NCBI GenBank assembly: GCA_030447505.1
Contig: JAUJOT010000002.1
Location: 124,001 to 188,000 of the forward strand
Origin: Solirubrobacteraceae bacterium
GTDB lineage: Bacteria > Actinomycetota > Thermoleophilia > Solirubrobacterales > Solirubrobacteraceae
Direction: 5' to 3'
Length of the DNA: 64,000 nucleotides
Below, one piece after another: positions 24,216 to 33,369 of this stretch; position 1 is the stretch's first letter, and each line of letters opens with the position of its first letter. The notes beneath the pieces are model-generated. The model saw nothing but the letters and a program-made list of their open reading frames with translations. It did no database searches and was not told the origin of the DNA. The position numbers were made by a program, and so were the translations under genes.

Positions 24216-24731
24216 TCAGCCCGAGTCGTCGAACGACGCGGCCGGCGGCGGGGGCGCAGGCGGCGGCGGTGCAGGCGGCGGCGGTGCAGGCGGCGGTGTC
24301 GCACGGCGCGGCGGCACGACAGGCCGAAGAGCGACAGGAGGCGGCGGCGCAGCGGGGACGACGCGGTGGGGCGCAGGCGCGGTCTGACGAGGACGCGGTC
24401 GTGCCTGCGCGGCACGGCGCTCTCGCGCAGCCCGCCGAGCGCGTATCGCAGCCAGGTTGCGCCGGTATCTGATCGACCGCGCACGGCGCTGCTTCGCACG
24501 GCGCTCGCTCGCCGTCGGCGAGTCGCTCCCAGCAAGCGCCCGACGCGGCGGCTCGCCGACAGGCGCGACCGCTGACGGGTCGCCCGATGTCGTGAGCGTG
24601 GCGTCGGGCGACGTCGCTTTCGCCTGGATCGATGCCGGCGACGGGGTATCGCCGGCGACGAGCGGAACCGTGACCGCCATCGCGATCGCGGTCACGACGA
24701 TGCAGAGGCTCATGATGTCCTTGCGGCTCAT
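24216..24731 (-). CDS. Proline-rich single-pass or secreted small protein
   Basis: Unrecognised 171-residue protein. The N-terminal hydrophobic segment IMSLCIVVTAIAMAVTVPLV is a signal peptide or anchor. A Ser/Thr/Pro region, an Arg-rich segment (RYRRNLAAIRARRAARERR) and a Pro-rich C terminus of tandem APPPP repeats follow. The coding DNA shows a matching short tandem repeat around 24248-24300. Such low-complexity tails often occur in wall-spanning proteins; no function is claimed. It is convergent with the tRNA gene. The 203 nt on its 5' side (24732-24934) hold no gene. Confidence 0.6.
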   Translation of the reverse strand: MSRKDIMSLCIVVTAIAMAVTVPLVAGDTPSPASIQAKATSPDATLTTSGDPSAVAPVGEPPRRALAGSDSPTASERRAKQRRARSIRYRRNLAAIRARRAARERRAAQARPRPRQTAPAPHRVVPAAPPPPVALRPVVPPRRATPPPAPPPPAPPPPAPPPPAASFDDSG

Positions 24732-24934
24732 GCGCTCAGTCGGGCGCGACAGTAGCGGCGATGCTCACGCCGGAGCATGCGCCGCATACGGCTGGATCTC
24801 GATCGTAGGTACACCGATGTTCGTCACTGCACGGAAGCCTGGAGCACGTTCGGCACCATCGCCGCAACAACGTCTGGGCTGTCCTCGTTCTTCCGCCGCA
24901 GCCCGCTCGCGCCGAGCGAGGCGCCTGACCACTA

Positions 24935-25816
24935 CTAGGTGAAGAAGGCGCGCAGGTGCTCGGCGACCGTCTGCGGACACTCCTCGGCGGGGAAGTGGCC
25001 GCAGCCCTCGAGGTACTCGATCCGCACGTCGTCTGCGTGGTCGACGATGTCCTCGAACATCCGCGGTTTGAAGAACGGGTCGCTGAGGCCGTGCAGCCAG
25101 AGCGTCGGGGTCGTCAGCCGGCGGTCGCCGTACAGCCCGCGCACCCACTTCGGATACTCGTAGAGCTGAAAGGTGCGGTAGAGCTGCGCCGCGGCCTTCG
25201 CGCGCGCCGGATCGCGCAGGCGCGGTGCGAAGTGCTCCTGGTACGTCGGCAGCACGCAGTCGCTCTGCGCCGAGATCGCCCCCACGACCCTGCCCACGAT
25301 CCGCGGCGACGCGTTGATGCGGCGCCCCAGCGCGGGGCTCGCGAGCAGGCCCTGGTAGGCCATCGCTCCGAGCTGCTTGGGTACTGCCTTCAGCCCGAGC
25401 GTCGGCCACACGTGGCCGGTGTTCATCGCCACGTAGCGCTCGACGCGGGCGGCGTGGTTGAGGCAGACGAGAAAGCCGATGACCCCGCCCCAGTCGTGGC
25501 CGACGAGGCTCACGCGCTCGATCGCGAGCGCGTCGAGCAGCGCCGCGACGTCGTCGGCGAGCTCCTCCTTGCGGTAGCCGCGCGGCGTCGCCTCGCTCCA
25601 GCCGAAGCCGCGCAGGTCGAGCGCGAGCACGCGGTGGCGATCGGACAGCAGCGGCATCAGCGAACGCCATGTCCACCAGTGCTGGGGCCAGCCGTGCAGG
25701 AGCAGCACCGGCGGCGCGTCGCGGCTGCCGAGCTCGGCGACGTGCAGGCGCGCGCCGCGCACGTCGACGTAGTGGTGCTCGGCCCCCTCGAGCACGGGCA
25801 TCCCAGGCTGGGCCAC
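24935..25816 (-). CDS. Alpha/beta-hydrolase, epoxide hydrolase-like
   Basis: The 293-residue enzyme has the oxyanion motif LLLHGWPQHWW, the nucleophile elbow SLVGHDWGGVIG with Asp as nucleophile, and a late catalytic His in EGCGHFPAEECP. An Asp nucleophile plus HGWP fits epoxide hydrolases or related haloalkane dehalogenases; the acidic residue in HGLSDPF could be the charge-relay acid. The GTG at 25816 follows TAGCCT by 9 nt, a leaderless arrangement. No operon partner; the substrate is unknown. Confidence 0.85.
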   Translation of the reverse strand: MAQPGMPVLEGAEHHYVDVRGARLHVAELGSRDAPPVLLLHGWPQHWWTWRSLMPLLSDRHRVLALDLRGFGWSEATPRGYRKEELADDVAALLDALAIERVSLVGHDWGGVIGFLVCLNHAARVERYVAMNTGHVWPTLGLKAVPKQLGAMAYQGLLASPALGRRINASPRIVGRVVGAISAQSDCVLPTYQEHFAPRLRDPARAKAAAQLYRTFQLYEYPKWVRGLYGDRRLTTPTLWLHGLSDPFFKPRMFEDIVDHADDVRIEYLEGCGHFPAEECPQTVAEHLRAFFT

Positions 25817-25825
25817 TGAGCGCGC

Positions 25826-25831
25826 AGGCTA
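25826..25831 (-). promoter_or_regulatory. Leaderless-type -10 (TAGCCT) of the epoxide hydrolase-like gene
   Basis: TAGCCT ends 9 nt before the GTG start; no ribosome site is visible. Confidence 0.45.
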
Positions 25832-25844
25832 CCCGAGCGAGCGG

Positions 25845-27547
25845 TCAGCTGCGCGAGGACGCGAGCGCCGCGGAAGCGCCGTCCTCGTCCGCGCCGCCCA
25901 CCGTCGCGGCGGCGATTCGCCTGGCTGCCCGCTGCGTCCGCTTGAGCCCGTACCAGCTGCGGGTGACGAAGCTCGTGAGAAGCGCGATGTTCAGCCCGCC
26001 CCAGTAGACCGAGCCGGCGAGCAGCGCGAGGCTCGGGAGCGTGCCGTAGCGCAGGCCGTAGACCAGGACGCAGAGCACGCCCAGCACGAGCGTCGTCTGC
26101 GGCAGCGTGTGGCGCCAGTGCCAGCGGATGTCGTCCTCCTTGCGCGTGACGACGTACGTCGGCTTGCGGTTCGGGCCGCCGACGATCGCGAGGATGACGG
26201 CCTTGGCGTACACGGGAGCCATCCCCGTCCACATCACGCGTGTCTGCCAGAGCTTGCGCACCAAGCGGCGCTGACGCGTGCGCCGGTCGCCGTAGGGGAG
26301 GTTCAGGACGAGCAGCCAGATCTCGACGGCCAGCACGAGCGGCAGCAGGTGCGCGACGTAGTCGACGGCGCTCATGCCGACGAGCGGCGGCGCACCGAGC
26401 AGTGAGCACGCGATGCTCGGGATGTACACGAACGCCGTAAGGCGTTCAGGTAGAAGGCGAGCATCTCCCAGAACTGGGCGCGTTGGCGCAGGTTCAGGCC
26501 CTTCAGCCGGCACCAGACCATGAGGCGCACCGTGTCGATCGCCCAGGTGCCGCGCTGCTTGTAGAAGTTCGGCACGTCCTCGGGCGCGTGCTGGCCGACC
26601 GCGCCGACGATCGGCAGATACATCCCGCGCCACCCGCGGCGCAGCGCCTCGAGGCCCGACTGCACGTCCTCGACGAGATTCCAGGTCGGGAAGTCGCCGA
26701 TCTCGCGCAGGGCGGTGCGGCGCCAGACGACGCCCGAGCCACACGGAAACACGGCGTTGGAGGCGTTGCGCGCGAGCATCTGGCCGCGGTAGAACATCGG
26801 CTCCCAGTTGTTGAACGGGTCGCCGGCGCTGACCTGCGCCTGCTTGACGGTCTGGACGAACGCGAGCCCCGCCTCTGCCTCGAGCTGGCCGACGACCTGG
26901 CGCAGGAACGCGTTCGAGCCGACTTCGTCGTAGGCGTCGCGGGTCTCGATGTAGGGGATGTCGGGATGCTCGGCGTCGAGCATCGCCACCGCCGAGTTGA
27001 GGTTGCCCGCCTTGGCGGCGCCGTCGCGTCCCGGCGCGAAACGGTCCGGCGGTGAGTGGTAGATCACGGGCAGGTCGCGGACTGCGGCCTCGAGGACGCC
27101 GTCATGCCCGTCGTCGCTCACCACGACGGTCAGGCGCTCGGCCGGCCAGTCCTGCTCGAGCACGGAGCTGAGCGTGCGCAGGATCATCGGCACCGGCTCG
27201 CCGCAGGTCGGAACGATCACGGCGACGTGCGGCTCGTCGCCGTACGGCAGCGGCCGCGGCGCAGGCACCTGCCGCGACCACGCGTTGACCACGGCCAGCG
27301 CCCCGTAGGCGAGCGAGAAGAGGTTGGCGATCGCGAACGGCCACGCCAGCCACGGCGCGCTGCCGTTCAACGACGCCAGCATCCACGGCGCGTAGAGCAG
27401 CGTGGTCGCGACGAGCAGCAGTCCCGCTGCGCGGATGCGCCACTGCCCGCGCAGCGGCGGGTAGTCGTCGCCGTACCCGCGCGCGGCCTGCGCGATCGGG
27501 GATGGTGCGGCGACGCCGGGAGCAGGGGGCGGCGGTCCGGTGGACAT
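25845..27547 (-). CDS. Cellulose synthase-like family 2 glycosyltransferase, interrupted by a frameshift
   Basis: Starting at ATG 27547: two N-terminal helices, then a GT2 domain (VAVIVPTCGEP, VVVSDDGHDGVLE, AAKAGNLNSAV, CGSGVVWRRTALREIG, LVEDVQSG) and a QxxRW-like NFYKQRGTWAIDT. The frame breaks at FYLNAL (about 26440) and resumes one frame over as LTAFVYIPSIACSLLG, giving four or five further helices to 25845. The shift point is a perfect 7-bp hairpin, GAACGCC-TTAC-GGCGTTC (26430-26447), and one missing C would restore the frame. The domains match processive membrane polysaccharide synthases of the BcsA/CesA type. Whether the gene is truly broken cannot be decided from this sequence. Confidence 0.8.
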
Positions 27548-27651
27548 ACAACCGGTAGTCGGCCGACGGCCGGCGATGCCGTAGCCGATTCGACAGATGT
27601 CATGCGGGGAAGGCGAGCCAGAACTTCCGCCCGCTGCTAGTCGGTCGCCCG

Positions 27652-30021
27652 CTAGCCGAGCGCGGGGATCTGCTGCACCATCGAGAGAACGGGTGCGTAC
27701 AGGTCACCGTGCTCGGCGAAGCGCTCGACCGCTTGGCGGGCGTCGAAGACGAGCTCGCCCGGATCGCCGCTGTCCAGGCACGAGCGCACCTCGTCCCAGC
27801 TCACGGGAGTCGACACCGTCGGGCGGTCGCGAGCGCGCAGCGAGTACACGCAGACCGTCGTCTTGTGCTCGTCGTTCTGGCTGTAGTCGATGAAGACCTT
27901 TCCCTTGCGCAGCTCCTTCTTCATGCGCGACACGACGAGCGTCGGCTCCGAGGCCTCCACCAGCTCGGCGACCGCGAGCGCGAAGCCCTTCGTCTGCTCG
28001 TAGGTGACGCCGGGCGAGTTGAGCGGCACGTACACCTGCAGGCCCTTGGAGCCCGACGTCTTCGCGAACGCCTGCAGGCCGACGTTCTCGAACATCCCCT
28101 GCAGCCACAGCCCGACGCGGCAGCACTCGACGATCGTCGCCGGCGGCCCCGGGTCGAGGTCGAAGACCATCATCGTCGGGCGGGTCAGATCCTCTGCGCG
28201 GTGCAGCTGCGTGTGCAGCTCGAGCGCCGCGAGGTTCGCAAGCCAGACGAGCGTCGGCAGGTCGTTCGCAAGGCAGAACTCGACCGACTTCTCCGACAGC
28301 GGCACGTTGGCGGTCTGCACCCAGTCGGGTCGGTGCGACGGGCAGTTCTTCTCGAAGAAGCTCTTGGCCTCGACGCCGTTGGGAAAGCGCACGCGCGTGA
28401 GCGGCCGGCCCTCCAGGTGCGGCAGCATCGCCGGCGCGATCGCGACGTAGTAGTCGATCACGTCGCGCTTCGTGAACCCGGCCTTCGGATAGAGCACCTT
28501 GTCGAGGTTCGTGACCTTCAGCGAGCGCTCTGCGACCCGCACCTCGATTCCGTCTCCGACCGGCCGCCCGGCGTCGAGGAACGCCGCCGCCGGCGCCTCC
28601 TCGCGCAGCCCCTTGTAGGACGGGTGGCGCAGGATCCCCTCCGACGTCCATTCGCTGAACTCGACCTCCGCGACGCGCGTCGGCTGCACGAAGACGGCGC
28701 CGCGCGGCGGTCTGGGCTGACCGCTGAAGGGCGAGTCGGCGCGCTCCTCGAGGACCTTCGCCAGGCGCGTGAGCTCGGCGTCGGTGAAGCCCGTGCCGAC
28801 GCGGCCGGCGTAGCGCAGCCGCCCGTCCTCGGCCACGCCGACGAGCAGGGCGCCGATGCGGTCGCGGCGCCTGCCCTCGCCCGGCAGCCAGCCACCGACG
28901 ACGACGTCCTCGCGCAGCACGTTCTTGACCTTCAGCCAGCACGGCGAGCGCCGGCCGGGCAGGTACGGGCTGTCCAGGCGCTTTGCGACGACGCCCTCCA
29001 GCCCGCTGGCACGGCTGGCGGCCAGCAGCGCCGGGCCGTTTCCCACCATGTGGTCGGGCGTCTGCCAGTGCGGGCCCTGCAGCTCGAGCTCCTTCAGCCG
29101 CTCGCGACGCTCCTCGTAGGGCACGTCCATCAGCGCGTGGCCGTCGAGCCACAGCAGGTCGAAGACGATGTAGGCGACCGGGCAGTCCTTGACGCGTCGC
29201 CGCGCGGCCGCCTCGGAGGAGACGTGCATGCGGCTCTGCAGCCGCCCGAAGCTCGGCTTCCCGCTCTCGTCGAAGGCGACGATCTCCCCGTCGAGGATCG
29301 CGCGGTGCGAGCTCAGCGCCCTGTTGAACGCCTTGAGCTCGGGATAGGAGTGGCTGATGTCGTTGTGGTTGCGGCTCTCGAAGCGGATCCGGCCCGGTTC
29401 GGAGTAGGCGATCGCGCGCACGCCGTCCCACTTGATCTCGTAGGCCCAGTGCTCGTCGTCGGGCGGCAGCTCCTTCGTCGACCTGGCGAGCATCGGCGTG
29501 ATCTGCGCCGGCATCGGCTCGCGCGTCGGATCCTCGGCCGGATCCATGCGGTGGATCATCCAGTCCTTGCCCGCCGGCTCGCCCGTGCGCTTGTTGAGCG
29601 CAAAGAGCCCGTAGCGCCCGCGCAGACGCTCGCCGTGGAACGTGATCTCGACCTTGTCGTCGTCGAACTTGTGCGTGTCGTACGTGCCGCGGTCCCAGAT
29701 GCGCATCCTGCCCGCGCCGTACTCGCCCTTCGGGATGTCGCCCTCGAACTCCAGGTACTCGAGCGGGTGGTCCTCCGTGCGCACCGCGAGGCGGTTCTCC
29801 TTGGGGTCCTCGGGAATCCCGTTGGGGACCGCCCACGAAGCGGCAACGCCGTCGTGCTCCAGGCGCAGATCCCAGTGCAGGCGCGTGGCGTGGTGCTCCT
29901 GCACGACGAAGCGGTCCTCGGACCGCTTCGTCGCCGCGCCGGCGCCGTCGCCCGACGGCTCGGGCGTGCGCTGCGGGTCGCGCTTTCGCTTGTACTCGTC
30001 GAGCCGGTCGCGGGCGGGCAC
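27652..30021 (-). CDS. ligD: ATP-dependent DNA ligase LigD (phosphoesterase-ligase-polymerase order)
   Basis: LigD repairs double-strand breaks by bacterial non-homologous end joining. The 789-residue protein has a 3'-phosphoesterase domain (residues about 30-180; VVQEHHATRLHWDLRLEHDG), the adenylating ligase domain with Lys197 in YEIKWDGVRA and EGVVAKRLDSPY (about 185-490), and a primase-like polymerase domain (about 510-785; TNLDKVLYPKAGFTKRDVID, MMVFDLDPGPP, KTSGSKGLQVYVP). The GTG at 30021 is used because upstream codons read into unrelated Arg-rich sequence. Many LigD proteins have the polymerase first, so this order is a variant. No ku gene lies within the window. Confidence 0.95.
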   Translation of the reverse strand: MPARDRLDEYKRKRDPQRTPEPSGDGAGAATKRSEDRFVVQEHHATRLHWDLRLEHDGVAASWAVPNGIPEDPKENRLAVRTEDHPLEYLEFEGDIPKGEYGAGRMRIWDRGTYDTHKFDDDKVEITFHGERLRGRYGLFALNKRTGEPAGKDWMIHRMDPAEDPTREPMPAQITPMLARSTKELPPDDEHWAYEIKWDGVRAIAYSEPGRIRFESRNHNDISHSYPELKAFNRALSSHRAILDGEIVAFDESGKPSFGRLQSRMHVSSEAAARRRVKDCPVAYIVFDLLWLDGHALMDVPYEERRERLKELELQGPHWQTPDHMVGNGPALLAASRASGLEGVVAKRLDSPYLPGRRSPCWLKVKNVLREDVVVGGWLPGEGRRRDRIGALLVGVAEDGRLRYAGRVGTGFTDAELTRLAKVLEERADSPFSGQPRPPRGAVFVQPTRVAEVEFSEWTSEGILRHPSYKGLREEAPAAAFLDAGRPVGDGIEVRVAERSLKVTNLDKVLYPKAGFTKRDVIDYYVAIAPAMLPHLEGRPLTRVRFPNGVEAKSFFEKNCPSHRPDWVQTANVPLSEKSVEFCLANDLPTLVWLANLAALELHTQLHRAEDLTRPTMMVFDLDPGPPATIVECCRVGLWLQGMFENVGLQAFAKTSGSKGLQVYVPLNSPGVTYEQTKGFALAVAELVEASEPTLVVSRMKKELRKGKVFIDYSQNDEHKTTVCVYSLRARDRPTVSTPVSWDEVRSCLDSGDPGELVFDARQAVERFAEHGDLYAPVLSMVQQIPALG

Positions 30022-30050
30022 ACCGACAGTGTGCCCGCCGCGCGCGTCGT

Positions 30051-30770
30051 CTACGGCTCGAGGCCGAACTGCAGCGGACCGGTGAGCTCGCGGATGATCC
30101 GATTGCCCCTTCCCGACCCGAGGTTCGTGCGCGCCCAGACGAAGGCCCGGGGCTCGGACATGTACGTCGGCCGCCTCACGTCGGCGGCGTTCGCGCCGCC
30201 CGACGCCGCGCGGTAGACGCCGCGGTCGGCGCCCGTCCTGATGTTGCAATCCGCACATGCACCTCGCGGAAGGACGCCGGAACGGACTCGACGTACGCGA
30301 CGTGCCGCGTTCCCAGCTCGGCGTCGAGGATCGAGCGCTTGCGCACGAGCAGCCGCGAGCCCCTCGAGGCGCTCGTCGTGTTGCCGATCCGCAGCTCGTC
30401 GCGGCCGCGGCTACGGCGGATGAACGCGATCTCGCCGCGCTGGATCGCCCGGTCACGCTCGGCGAGCGCCGGCGAGCTGAGCTTCTCGATCTTCGTCTCG
30501 GCGCCCGTGGCGACGTTCAGTCGTAGATGTCGCCGTCGCGGGTGTAGACGGCGTACGTCGCGCCGGAGCGGTTCGTGCCGAGGTCGATGTCGAACGGCGC
30601 GTCGCTTCGCGGCGCGACGCCGACGCGCGCCGGCGTGCCGCCGTCGACGGACTTCTGCGAACTCGGTTCATGGGGTGCATCGTGCCGCCGAGTCGCGGCG
30701 ATTCGGCAGCACCCAGGTGGCGCGTTCCCACACCTCGCGCGCCTCAAGGTCGCTCCGTCTTGTTCATCTC
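30051..30770 (-). pseudogene. Decayed beta-propeller (PD40/TolB-like) exported protein gene
   Basis: Three blocks in different frames form one protein when joined. First EVWERATWVLPNRRDS, then DGGTPARVGVAPRSDAPFDI to TRDGDIYD followed by TGA. Next is NVATGAETKIEKLS through RAIQRGEIAFIRRSRGRDEL and RHVAYVESVPASFREVHV. Last is NIRTGADRGVYRAASGGANA through WARTNLGSGRGNRIIREL to a TAG at 30053-30051. Indels lie near 30650, 30520 and 30250. The pattern resembles secreted propeller proteins of this lineage; the signal peptide and start are missing and the 5' remnant overlaps the end of the membrane-protein gene upstream. Confidence 0.75.
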
Positions 30771-31439
30771 GGCGACGAACCGCATCGGCAGTTCGGTCGT
30801 CGAATCGACGCCGTTGCGGCCGCTCGCCGTGACAGTCACAGTGCCGCGGGCCTGGCCGTCGGCACGGGCGCGGGACCTGAGCTCGCGCGGCAGCCGGACG
30901 TGGATGCCGGCACGCTTGTCGGCAGCCACCTGGGCGACACGCAGCGGTCCGGTGGCACCGGCACCCGCGACGCGGATGCGCAGGTTGCAACCCCCGGTGT
31001 CCCCGGTCCGGCAGGCGAGTGGAAGCACCGCGAGACCCCCGGAATCGACCTTGGCGGCATCGCGCAGCGCCAGGATCTTCGGTCCGGAGTGCAGGTTGAG
31101 CAGCACCGTGGCGCCAAAGAGGGCAACAGCGGCGATCAGCGCCAGCAGCTGAGCGCTGTTGAGGATCTCGAGCAGTCCACGCCGCACCTCAGTGCGCCCG
31201 ACGGCGACCTGGCCGATGTACGTCCCGCGGGCGAGCATCCCGCAGAGCAGCGACAGCGCCAGCAGTCCCCATGCGACGGCGAGCAGGCCGAGCTTGTGCC
31301 CGCGATAGACGCTGCCGATGAACGTCACGCTCAACGCGGCGGCGCCCGCGGCGAGCGTGATGAGCAGCTTCGTGAAGTCGTCAACGATCTCGAGCGCGCG
31401 CTCGGCGCCCTTGTCCGCCGGGACGTTGCGGGTCGTCAT
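30744..31439 (-). CDS. Membrane protein with an extracytoplasmic beta-rich domain, unknown function
   Basis: The 231-residue protein has an N-terminal cytoplasmic helix (DKGAERALEIVDDF), three membrane helices (LLITLAAGAAALSVTFIGSV; LLAVAWGLLALSLLCGML; LLALIAAVALFGATVLL) and a C-terminal domain of about 100 residues with two Cys (LACRTGDTGGCNLRIRV), possibly an outside disulfide. No family is recognised. It overlaps the 5' remnant of the decayed propeller gene, which suggests that gene's start was lost. It is preceded closely by another small unknown gene on the same strand. Confidence 0.7.
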   Translation of the reverse strand: MTTRNVPADKGAERALEIVDDFTKLLITLAAGAAALSVTFIGSVYRGHKLGLLAVAWGLLALSLLCGMLARGTYIGQVAVGRTEVRRGLLEILNSAQLLALIAAVALFGATVLLNLHSGPKILALRDAAKVDSGGLAVLPLACRTGDTGGCNLRIRVAGAGATGPLRVAQVAADKRAGIHVRLPRELRSRARADGQARGTVTVTASGRNGVDSTTELPMRFVAEMNKTERP

Positions 31440-31449
31440 CGGCGTCCGT

Positions 31450-31821
31450 TCAGCACCACAACAGTCCGTAAGGGCAGTCCCAGCGTCCCTCGATCACGCG
31501 TGGGAGGGTCTGTCGGGCGGCGGCTTCGTCGACCGAGAAGACGCGGCGCTCGCGCGCGTGCTCCGCCGCCGCCTCGAATCCGTCGAGCAGGGCGCCCCGT
31601 ACGAGGTTGAGATCGATCTCGCGACGCTCGATGCCCTCCAGCCAGCGCCCCTCGTTGACCATGCCCTCGTCAAGGATGAAGCCCACGACCGGTTGCTCCA
31701 CCGTCGTGCCCGAGGAGCTGCGCGCGAACTGATCGGCGACGGAGATCACGAACTCGTAGCGTCCGATCGGCGCGGACGCCGTCATCATGCCGCCTCCGCC
31801 GGGGTCTCGCGCGGTCGCCAT
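31450..31821 (-). CDS. Hypothetical protein, 123 residues
   Basis: No family recognised. The sequence is soluble-looking, with a Gly-rich N terminus, a central beta-like stretch (GRYEFVISVADQFARSSSGT; VVGFILDEGMVNEGRW) and a C terminus rich in charged residues that ends CPYGLLWC, a possible metal or redox pair. ATG at 31821; internal Met at about residues 12-13 are alternatives. It lies 23 nt after cysO and 10 nt before the membrane protein gene, so all may share a transcript. Confidence 0.6.
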   Translation of the reverse strand: MATARDPGGGGMMTASAPIGRYEFVISVADQFARSSSGTTVEQPVVGFILDEGMVNEGRWLEGIERREIDLNLVRGALLDGFEAAAEHARERRVFSVDEAAARQTLPRVIEGRWDCPYGLLWC

Positions 31822-31844
31822 GTCTCAGGGGCTCCCCCTGCCCG

Positions 31845-32117
31845 TCAGCCCCCCGCGACGGCCGGCAGGATCGTCAGCTCGGCGCCGTCGGGCAGCGCCG
31901 TCTGCAGGCCGTCGAGGAAGCGGATGTCCTCGCCGCCGAGGTAGACGTTGACGAACCGGCGCAGGTCACCGTTCTGGTAGAGGCGATCGCGCAGCTCGCC
32001 GTGCGACTCGAAGACCGACTCCAGCGCCTCGCCGACGTTGGCGCCCTCGGCCTGCACGGAGGGGGCGCCGCCGACGGTGTCGCGCAGCTGGGTCGGAAGC
32101 TTGACCGTGATCGCCAT
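31845..32117 (-). CDS. cysO: CysO/MoaD-like ubiquitin-fold sulfur carrier protein
   Basis: The 90-residue beta-grasp protein begins MAITVKLPTQLRDTVGG and ends ELTILPAVAGG. The Gly-Gly tail is what is adenylated and converted to a thiocarboxylate in MoaD/ThiS/CysO carriers, and the ILPAVAGG ending is shared with mycobacterial CysO, which donates sulfur for cysteine synthesis. It starts inside the thrC stop (TGATG overlap), so it is translated with threonine synthase and sits under the same SAM riboswitch. No cysM, mec or moeB-like gene is adjacent. Confidence 0.85.
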   Translation of the reverse strand: MAITVKLPTQLRDTVGGAPSVQAEGANVGEALESVFESHGELRDRLYQNGDLRRFVNVYLGGEDIRFLDGLQTALPDGAELTILPAVAGG

Positions 32118-33361
32118 CAGACCGTCACCGACTCGGCGAACGCTTCCTCGAAGGATTCGATCGTCGGATCGACCTCGTAGTCGATGAAGGAGTGACGCAC
32201 CGCGTCGAGCGTCTTCAGGCCCTCGCCGGTTATGACGATCACGACGCGCTCCTCGCGGTCGATCGCGCCGGTCTCGGCGAGCTTCTGGAGGACCGCCGTC
32301 GTCACCCCGCCGGCCGTCTCCGTGAAGACGCCGGTCGTCTCTGCCAGCAGGCGGATGCCGGCGCGAATCTCCTGGTCGTTGACGGAGTCGATCGAGCCGC
32401 CTGTCGCCCGCGCCAGGTCGAGCGCGTACGGGCCGTCGGCGGGGTTGCCGATCGCCAGCGACTTGGCGATCGTGTGCGGCTTGACGGGGCGGCAGAAGTC
32501 CTGCCCGTCGCGGAACGCCGTCGCAACCGGCGAGCAGCCCGTCGCCTGCGCGCCGTTCATCGTCGGTACCTCGCCGTCGATCAGCCCGACGTCGATGAAC
32601 TCTGCAAAGCCCTTGCCGATCTTCGTGAACAGCGAGCCCGACGCGATCGGCACGACGACGCGGTCGGGCAGCTCCCACCCGAGCTGCTCGGCGATCTCGT
32701 AGGCGACGGTCTTCGAGCCCTCGGCGTAGTACGGGCGCATGTTGATGTTCACGAAGGCCCAGTTCTCGCGGTCGCCCGACAGCTCCGTGCACAGGCGGTT
32801 GACGTCGTCGTAGTTGCCGCGGACCTTGACGAGGTTCGTGCCGTAGACACCAGTCGCGAGCACCTTCTGCTCCTCGAGGTCGGCTGGGATCAGCACGTAG
32901 GAGGCCATCCCGAGCGCGGCGCCGTGGGCGGCGACCGAGTTGGCGAGGTTGCCCGTCGAGGCACAGGCCAGCGTGTCGAAGCCGAGCTCACGGGCGCGCG
33001 TCGCGGCGACCGAGACGACGCGGTCCTTGAACGAATGCGTCGGGTTCGCCGCGTCGTTCTTGACCCAGACCTCGCGCAGGCCGAGGCGCTCGGCGAGCCG
33101 GTCGGCGCGGATCAGCGGCGTGCAGCCCGCCGGCAGGCCCGTGCGCATCCGCGGCTGCGGGCCCGCGAGCGGCAGGAAGTCGTGGTAGCGCCACATGTTC
33201 TGCGGCCCACCCTGGATGCGCCGCCGCACCTCGCCGACGTCGGCGAGCCGCTCGTGGTCGTAGCCGACCTCGAGCGGACCGAAGCACCGCGAGCACACGT
33301 AGCGTGCCTCGAGTGGGTACTCCGTCCCGCATTCCCTGCACTTCAGCTGCTTGGCCGCCAC
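32117..33361 (-). CDS. thrC: Threonine synthase
   Basis: ThrC converts O-phosphohomoserine to threonine with PLP. The 414-residue protein has an N-terminal zinc-ribbon-like motif (CRECGTEY and CSRCFG), the PLP Lys in NPTHSFKDRVVSVAATRAR, CASTGNLANSVAAHGA, and the phosphate-binding Gly/Ser loop in VPIASGSLFTKIGKGF. The GTG at 33361 follows AAGGGG with 6 nt spacing; a longer upstream frame crosses the riboswitch and corA and is not coding. A SAM-I riboswitch precedes it, with a hairpin that sequesters the ribosome site. Confidence 0.95.
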   Translation of the reverse strand: MAAKQLKCRECGTEYPLEARYVCSRCFGPLEVGYDHERLADVGEVRRRIQGGPQNMWRYHDFLPLAGPQPRMRTGLPAGCTPLIRADRLAERLGLREVWVKNDAANPTHSFKDRVVSVAATRARELGFDTLACASTGNLANSVAAHGAALGMASYVLIPADLEEQKVLATGVYGTNLVKVRGNYDDVNRLCTELSGDRENWAFVNINMRPYYAEGSKTVAYEIAEQLGWELPDRVVVPIASGSLFTKIGKGFAEFIDVGLIDGEVPTMNGAQATGCSPVATAFRDGQDFCRPVKPHTIAKSLAIGNPADGPYALDLARATGGSIDSVNDQEIRAGIRLLAETTGVFTETAGGVTTAVLQKLAETGAIDREERVVIVITGEGLKTLDAVRHSFIDYEVDPTIESFEEAFAESVTV

Positions 33362-33369
33362 GTCGAACC

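Noticed and set aside
30022-30456. Upstream extension of LigD to an ATG at 30456
   Set aside because: The added 145 residues are Arg-rich and lie in the wrong frame of the decayed propeller gene, whose own frames read as protein there.
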